Source of the DNA: Lachnospiraceae bacterium UBA5902
GTDB taxonomy: Bacteria; Bacillota; Clostridia; Lachnospirales; Lachnospiraceae
DNA length: 17,471 bases
Assembly: GCA_002431865.1 (NCBI GenBank)
Contig: DJEI01000057.1
Location: 1-17,471 of the forward strand
Reading direction: 5' to 3'
Below, piece by piece: positions 13,787-17,471 of the stretch; position 1 is the stretch's first letter; each line of letters opens with the position of its first letter. Below the pieces are notes generated by a model. That model saw only the letters and a program-made list of their open reading frames with translations, was not told where the DNA came from and searched no databases. A program made the translations under genes and the position numbers.

Positions 13787-14617
13787 ATGAGTAAAGCAGA
13801 TGATTTGTTCATTGCGATGTGTAAGGATATTATTGAGAACGGTTACGATACGAAAGGCGAAAAGGTGCGCCCGAAATGGGAGGATGGGACTTCGGCATAT
13901 ACGATCAAACGGTTTGGTGTTGTAAACCGATATAATCTGGCGGAGGAATTTCCGGCAATCACGCTTCGAAAAACTTATATCAAATCCGCGATTGATGAAT
14001 TGCTCTGGATCTGGCAGAAAAAATCAAACAACGTCCATGACCTGCACAGCCATATCTGGGATGCGTGGGCAGATGAAGATGGTTCCATCGGTAAGGCGTA
14101 TGGTTACCAGCTTGGTGTGAAACACAAATACAAAGAGGGGATGATGGATCAGGTCGATCGTGTAATCTATGATCTGAAGAACAATCCATACAGCCGCCGT
14201 ATTATGACGAACATTTATGTGCATCAAGATCTGTCCGAGATGAATCTGTATCCGTGTGCGTACAGCGTGACGTTTAATGTCACAGGAAACAAATTAAATG
14301 CAATCTTAAATCAGCGTTCACAGGATGTGCTTGCAGCGAACAACTGGAATGTTGTACAGTATGCGGTTCTGGTTTATATGCTGGCACAGGTAACCGGATT
14401 TGAACCAGGCGAACTGGTACATGTGATCGCAGATGCACACATCTACGACCGCCATATTCCAATTGTAGAAGAACTGATCAGCCGCCCGACGTATCCGGCA
14501 CCGAAGTTTAAGATGAACCCGGATATCAAGGATTTTTATGATTTCACGATCGATGATTTTACAATCGAAGATTATCAGACCGGACCACAGATCAAGAACA
14601 TACCAATAGCAATTTAA
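13787..14617 (+). CDS. thyA: Thymidylate synthase ThyA
   Basis: ThyA methylates dUMP to dTMP with methylenetetrahydrofolate, releasing dihydrofolate, which the next gene product recycles. The ATG at 13787 follows GGAGAAGGAGA and gives 276 residues. Visible landmarks: RYNLAEEFPAITLRKTYIKS, ELLWIWQ, WADEDGSIGKAYGYQLG, the nucleophile C157 in YPCAYS, QRSQDVLAANNWNVVQYA (nucleotide binding) and HVIADAHIYDRH (H218, Y220). The well-known enzymes have PCH and RSCD where this one has PCA and RSQD, so it belongs to a divergent ThyA branch, though the catalytic Cys is kept. A 22-bp gap to folA shows an operon. Confidence 0.96.
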   Translation: MSKADDLFIAMCKDIIENGYDTKGEKVRPKWEDGTSAYTIKRFGVVNRYNLAEEFPAITLRKTYIKSAIDELLWIWQKKSNNVHDLHSHIWDAWADEDGSIGKAYGYQLGVKHKYKEGMMDQVDRVIYDLKNNPYSRRIMTNIYVHQDLSEMNLYPCAYSVTFNVTGNKLNAILNQRSQDVLAANNWNVVQYAVLVYMLAQVTGFEPGELVHVIADAHIYDRHIPIVEELISRPTYPAPKFKMNPDIKDFYDFTIDDFTIEDYQTGPQIKNIPIAI

Positions 14618-14639
14618 AGTGAAATATTTGGAGGGTAAT

Positions 14640-15143
14640 ATGGACTTAATAGTAGCAGTAGATAACAACTGGGCGATTGGAAACAAGGGTGATCTGCTTG
14701 TATCAATACCAGAGGATCACAAATTCTTCCGACAGACGACAATGGGAAATGTCGTTGTACTTGGAAGAAAGACACTGGCAGGATTTCCGAATGGCATGCC
14801 ACTTGCGGGAAGAGACAATATTATTTTATCGACTGATCCGAATTATACTGTGCGAGGGGGCACGGTTGTTCACTCGAAAGAAGAACTGTTCGAGGAACTG
14901 AAAAAATATGCGGATAAAGAAATCTTTGTAATCGGCGGCGGACAGATCTACGAGATGCTGCTTCCGTATTGCAAGTATGCGCATGTGACGAAAATCAACT
15001 ATGATTATGCAGCAGATACACATTTTCCGAATCTGGATGAACTGGAGAACTGGGAAATGATTGCGGACAGTGATGAGCATACCTATTTTGATTTGGAGTT
15101 TTATTTCCACAAATATGAGAATAAAAATCCATTAGCATTTTAG
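14640..15143 (+). CDS. folA: Dihydrofolate reductase
   Basis: FolA reduces dihydrofolate to tetrahydrofolate with NADPH. The start ATG at 14640 follows GGAGGG by 4 nt and gives 167 residues, the normal size. Motifs: MDLIVAVDNNWAIGNKGDLL at the N-terminus, acidic catalytic residue D26 in IPEDHKFF, VVVLGRKTLAGFP (NADPH loop), PLAGRDNIILS, and VIGGGQIYEMLLPYC. It is cotranscribed with thyA, the classical pairing because ThyA consumes reduced folate. I see no strong terminator after it. Confidence 0.97.
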   Translation: MDLIVAVDNNWAIGNKGDLLVSIPEDHKFFRQTTMGNVVVLGRKTLAGFPNGMPLAGRDNIILSTDPNYTVRGGTVVHSKEELFEELKKYADKEIFVIGGGQIYEMLLPYCKYAHVTKINYDYAADTHFPNLDELENWEMIADSDEHTYFDLEFYFHKYENKNPLAF

Positions 15144-15212
15144 AAATTTGGTGATTTTTGCATAAAATGCACAAAATAATTAATTAAAATGTTATAAATC
15201 ATACAAAAAGTC

Positions 15213-15241
15213 TTTCAAATATGACGGAAGTATGGTATCAT
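15213..15241 (+). promoter_or_regulatory. Probable promoter of the YbjQ-domain gene
   Basis: An extended -10, TGGTATCAT, has its hexamer at 15236-15241. Seventeen bp upstream lies only a poor -35, TTTCAA (15213-15218). Transcription would start near 15248, about 40 nt before the start codon. The rest of the 145-bp spacer is AT-rich; TGCACAAAATA at 15168-15178 repeats the end of the thyA element. Confidence 0.5.
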
Positions 15242-15288
15242 TTAAGGTAGATTTGAGCGATTATTTTTATTTTGGGAGGGTAATAAAA

Positions 15289-16386
15289 ATGGCAGATGTA
15301 ATGTTGACGTCCGGACAGGGCTTTGAGGGTTACGAAATCGTAGAGTATTTGGGATTTGTAAATGTACAGTCTGTACTGAGCTCGAACTTTTTCAAGGGCT
15401 TTGCAGCAGGTGTGAGTGAAATGTCAGACTCTGAGAGTGAGAAACTTACAGGCAAGCTGGAACAGGTAAATGAGACAGCGTTGAAGCGCCTGCAGACAAT
15501 CGCAGCCAAAAAGAAAGCGGATGCGGTAATTGGCGTGGAACTGAATTATACACAGTTTGCAAGCTATTCCGTAGGAACAATCGCTTCTGGTACAGCTGTT
15601 CGCCTGAAGAAGAAGCCAGAGGAGAATCCAGTTACAGAAAAATCTCTGTATGTCAGCAACTACTATAATCGTCTGGTGCCAAGACCAGTACGTGTATGGT
15701 TACGTGGTTCTAAGAATGGGGTAACAATTTCCGCAGATTTCTTTAATTATAACAAAGATGATATTCGTGCAATCCGTGCAGATGTCGAGTTGACAAACCT
15801 GTATGAAGAACGATTGCTGTTAAAGGATCTGGACTTTGTATTCGAGAAAGGAAATGTTTCTCTGATCGAATCCAAGGATATGGAGTGTAAGCTTCCTGCA
15901 AAGGATATTCTGCTTTTGAAGGATGCAAAAGTACGCATCTCCAAATATGTGACAAGCCGTGGCGTATTCGCGTGCAACGATCAGCCAATCGATGTCAGCA
16001 TGCCGTTACATAGATTATCTGCACTTAAAGAGAAACGCGGTATTGATGCAGTTGAGAAGTATCGTACCGATGGTATGATCTGGACATGTAACTGTGGTTA
16101 TGTAAACGAGGCTGGCGCAGATGAATGCCTGATCTGCGGACGTAAGCAGGAGGATATGAAGAGTACATCGAAGTTCAATCCGGATGAGATGCTTGCAAAG
16201 ATGCAGACGAAGGAATATGTCATTGAACTGAAGGATGTATTGATGGAATACATCAAGGATATTGATAACGAGTACAGAATGGAACTTTTGGAGATTATGG
16301 AGTCAGGATTGCAGTATGAAAAGACAAGAGGCAACATGAAAGACACCGTAATCGAGAAGGTAGAAAAGGTGTTTGAAGGACACTAA
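15289..16386 (+). CDS. YbjQ-domain (UPF0145) protein with RanBP2-like zinc ribbon
   Basis: The 365-residue protein opens with a YbjQ/PF01906-type domain (1-107): LTSGQGFEGYEIVEYLGFV, then ADAVIGVELNYTQF and a GTAVRL ending, a pentameric beta fold of uncertain function in known members. Residues 130-240 are beta-rich and unrecognised. A zinc ribbon WTCNCGYVNEAGADECLICG at 265-284 uses C267, C269, C280 and C283, close to the RanBP2 pattern but with one residue between the first two cysteines. The C-terminus (300-365) is helical and charged. ATG 15289 is chosen because GGGAGGG lies 8 nt upstream; an in-frame ATG at 15232 overlaps the promoter. The next gene starts 30 bp on, so this is an operon. 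No membrane segment or signal is seen. Confidence 0.87.
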   Translation: MADVMLTSGQGFEGYEIVEYLGFVNVQSVLSSNFFKGFAAGVSEMSDSESEKLTGKLEQVNETALKRLQTIAAKKKADAVIGVELNYTQFASYSVGTIASGTAVRLKKKPEENPVTEKSLYVSNYYNRLVPRPVRVWLRGSKNGVTISADFFNYNKDDIRAIRADVELTNLYEERLLLKDLDFVFEKGNVSLIESKDMECKLPAKDILLLKDAKVRISKYVTSRGVFACNDQPIDVSMPLHRLSALKEKRGIDAVEKYRTDGMIWTCNCGYVNEAGADECLICGRKQEDMKSTSKFNPDEMLAKMQTKEYVIELKDVLMEYIKDIDNEYRMELLEIMESGLQYEKTRGNMKDTVIEKVEKVFEGH

Positions 16387-16416
16387 GTAAAATGAAACTG
16401 ACAGAGGTGACAGGAC

Positions 16417-17471
16417 ATGGGCGCAGGACTCAGCATGGCGAGTGTAAATAAAATTAAAGAGTTGGCGAATTCCAGAGAATATAGTCTGGCACTTGAGTTA
16501 GTGGAACATCAGGATTTGACAAAATCCCTGAACCCGCAGTTTCTGAGGCTGTGTGGAGAGATTTACATAAAAAATGACAGATATAAGGATGCCAGACGAT
16601 GTCTGATCATGGCACATCGTCTGGGACCGGAATCAAAGCGGGTCTTGTTTACGTTTGTGGAGCTGTATTTGCGGATGGGATATTTCCAGCTGGCAAAAAC
16701 ATATTACAATATGTATATGTTTGATGCCAATGCATATGACAGCCGGGACATGGAATATGTCTGGAACAAGCATGAACATGCGGACGATTACAAGACGCTG
16801 GAACCATTGATTGCCGGGTACGCACACAATCTGGACTATGACTGGAGTTTTGAGTTATATCTGCTTTACAAGAAAGAGGAAAAACAGAACGAGGCGTCGA
16901 CGCTGGCTGAGTTATATCACGCATCGTTCAAGAATTCCGATAACAGTCAGATCATATTGGATATCGAAGCTGGAAAAGCGAAAGTAGATACATATTTCGA
17001 TATATATGCGGACACCGAAGCTGTAGATGATGATCCGGATATGGAAGCACTTCGTGCAGAAGAACAGGAGCTGCTTGCCGCCGATGATCTGCGGATGCAT
17101 CCGAAAGAGGCAGAGATTACGATCATGTATGAGGATTCATATACACCTGCCGGATCGGAGAAAAAAGTGCAGAAGATGCTCAAAAAGCAGGAACGCGAGG
17201 AGCAACGGAAAGAAAAGAAACTGCTGAAAAAACAGAAACAGCAGGAAAAGGCAGAGGCTGCGGCTGCAGCGGAAGCTGAAAAGACTGAGACAGAAGTAAG
17301 GTCGGATGCAGAAGTGAAACCTGTTACCGGAGAAAAAACGGATACCGAAGCGGAAGTGCCTGAGACAGTTGCGGATGAGACAGAACAGAGGACGGCTGAG
17401 GAAACAACTGTGACAGAGCAAGAAGCAGCGGAGAAAGCATCTGAGACAGAAACATCAGAACAAAAAACGGC
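16417..17471 (+). CDS. Helical-repeat (TPR-like) protein with long charged low-complexity region, 3' end outside the window
   Basis: An open reading frame of 351 codons starts at the ATG at 16417 (GAGGTGA 6 nt upstream) and is still open at the window edge. Residues 10-185 look like alpha-helical tetratricopeptide-type repeats: EYSLALELVEHQDL, NDRYKDARRCLIMAHRLGP, MGYFQLAKTYYNMYMFD. Residues 200-250 are acidic, 250-275 are strongly basic (KKQEREEQRKEKKLLKKQKQ), and from 277 on the sequence is Ala/Glu/Thr-rich and disordered. No domain is visible in the part present; any C-terminal domain lies beyond the window. Its position directly after the YbjQ/zinc-ribbon gene suggests a shared process. 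I do not recognise it. Confidence 0.85.
   Translation, partial: MGAGLSMASVNKIKELANSREYSLALELVEHQDLTKSLNPQFLRLCGEIYIKNDRYKDARRCLIMAHRLGPESKRVLFTFVELYLRMGYFQLAKTYYNMYMFDANAYDSRDMEYVWNKHEHADDYKTLEPLIAGYAHNLDYDWSFELYLLYKKEEKQNEASTLAELYHASFKNSDNSQIILDIEAGKAKVDTYFDIYADTEAVDDDPDMEALRAEEQELLAADDLRMHPKEAEITIMYEDSYTPAGSEKKVQKMLKKQEREEQRKEKKLLKKQKQQEKAEAAAAAEAEKTETEVRSDAEVKPVTGEKTDTEAEVPETVADETEQRTAEETTVTEQEAAEKASETETSEQKT

Noticed and set aside
1..17471. CRISPR array, transposon or prophage
   Set aside because: No regularly spaced repeats, transposase, integrase or terminal inverted repeats were found.

Overview
The window looks like core chromosome of an anaerobic, low-to-moderate GC Firmicute, most likely a Lachnospiraceae-type Clostridium. 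The grounds are AGGAGG-type ribosome sites, an NfnAB ferredoxin/NADP(H) transhydrogenase, QueH rather than QueG, and several small proteins whose style is familiar from that family. The family assignment is inference; no 16S or other marker gene is present. I see no phage, insertion sequence or CRISPR array.

Layout. (1) 1-143: 3' part of a tRNA-Met gene and a terminator. (2) 144-1323: a curved, A-tract-rich promoter region driving an exported 3D/beta-barrel protein, ended by a strong bidirectional terminator. (3) 1363-2430, minus strand: a two-helix membrane protein with a glycine-rich N-terminus. (4) 2649-4259: ispF (with an odd Cys-rich tail) and a GNAT acetyltransferase. (5) 4287-7178: a clear promoter, nfnA, nfnB and a small membrane protein, then a terminator. 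(6) 7203-7436, minus strand: a 77-residue orphan protein, divergent from queH (7654-8262). (7) 8271-12736: promoter, attenuator-like hairpin, carA, carB, terminator. (8) 12749-13660: a small HEREH/CPEC protein converging on two overlapping minus-strand HTH regulators. (9) 13787-15143: thyA-folA, divergent from the HTH pair. (10) 15289-17471: a YbjQ-domain/zinc-ribbon protein followed by a helical-repeat protein that runs off the window end.

Metabolically the window joins pyrimidine nucleotide supply (carAB gives carbamoyl phosphate; thyA-folA makes dTMP and recycles dihydrofolate), redox balancing (nfnAB), isoprenoid synthesis (ispF) and tRNA modification (queH). The least explained parts are the shared 19-bp element upstream of queH and thyA, the overlapping HTH pair with its HEREH neighbour, the CxxCxxC tail on IspF, the carA leader hairpin, and the terminal YbjQ/helical-repeat gene pair.
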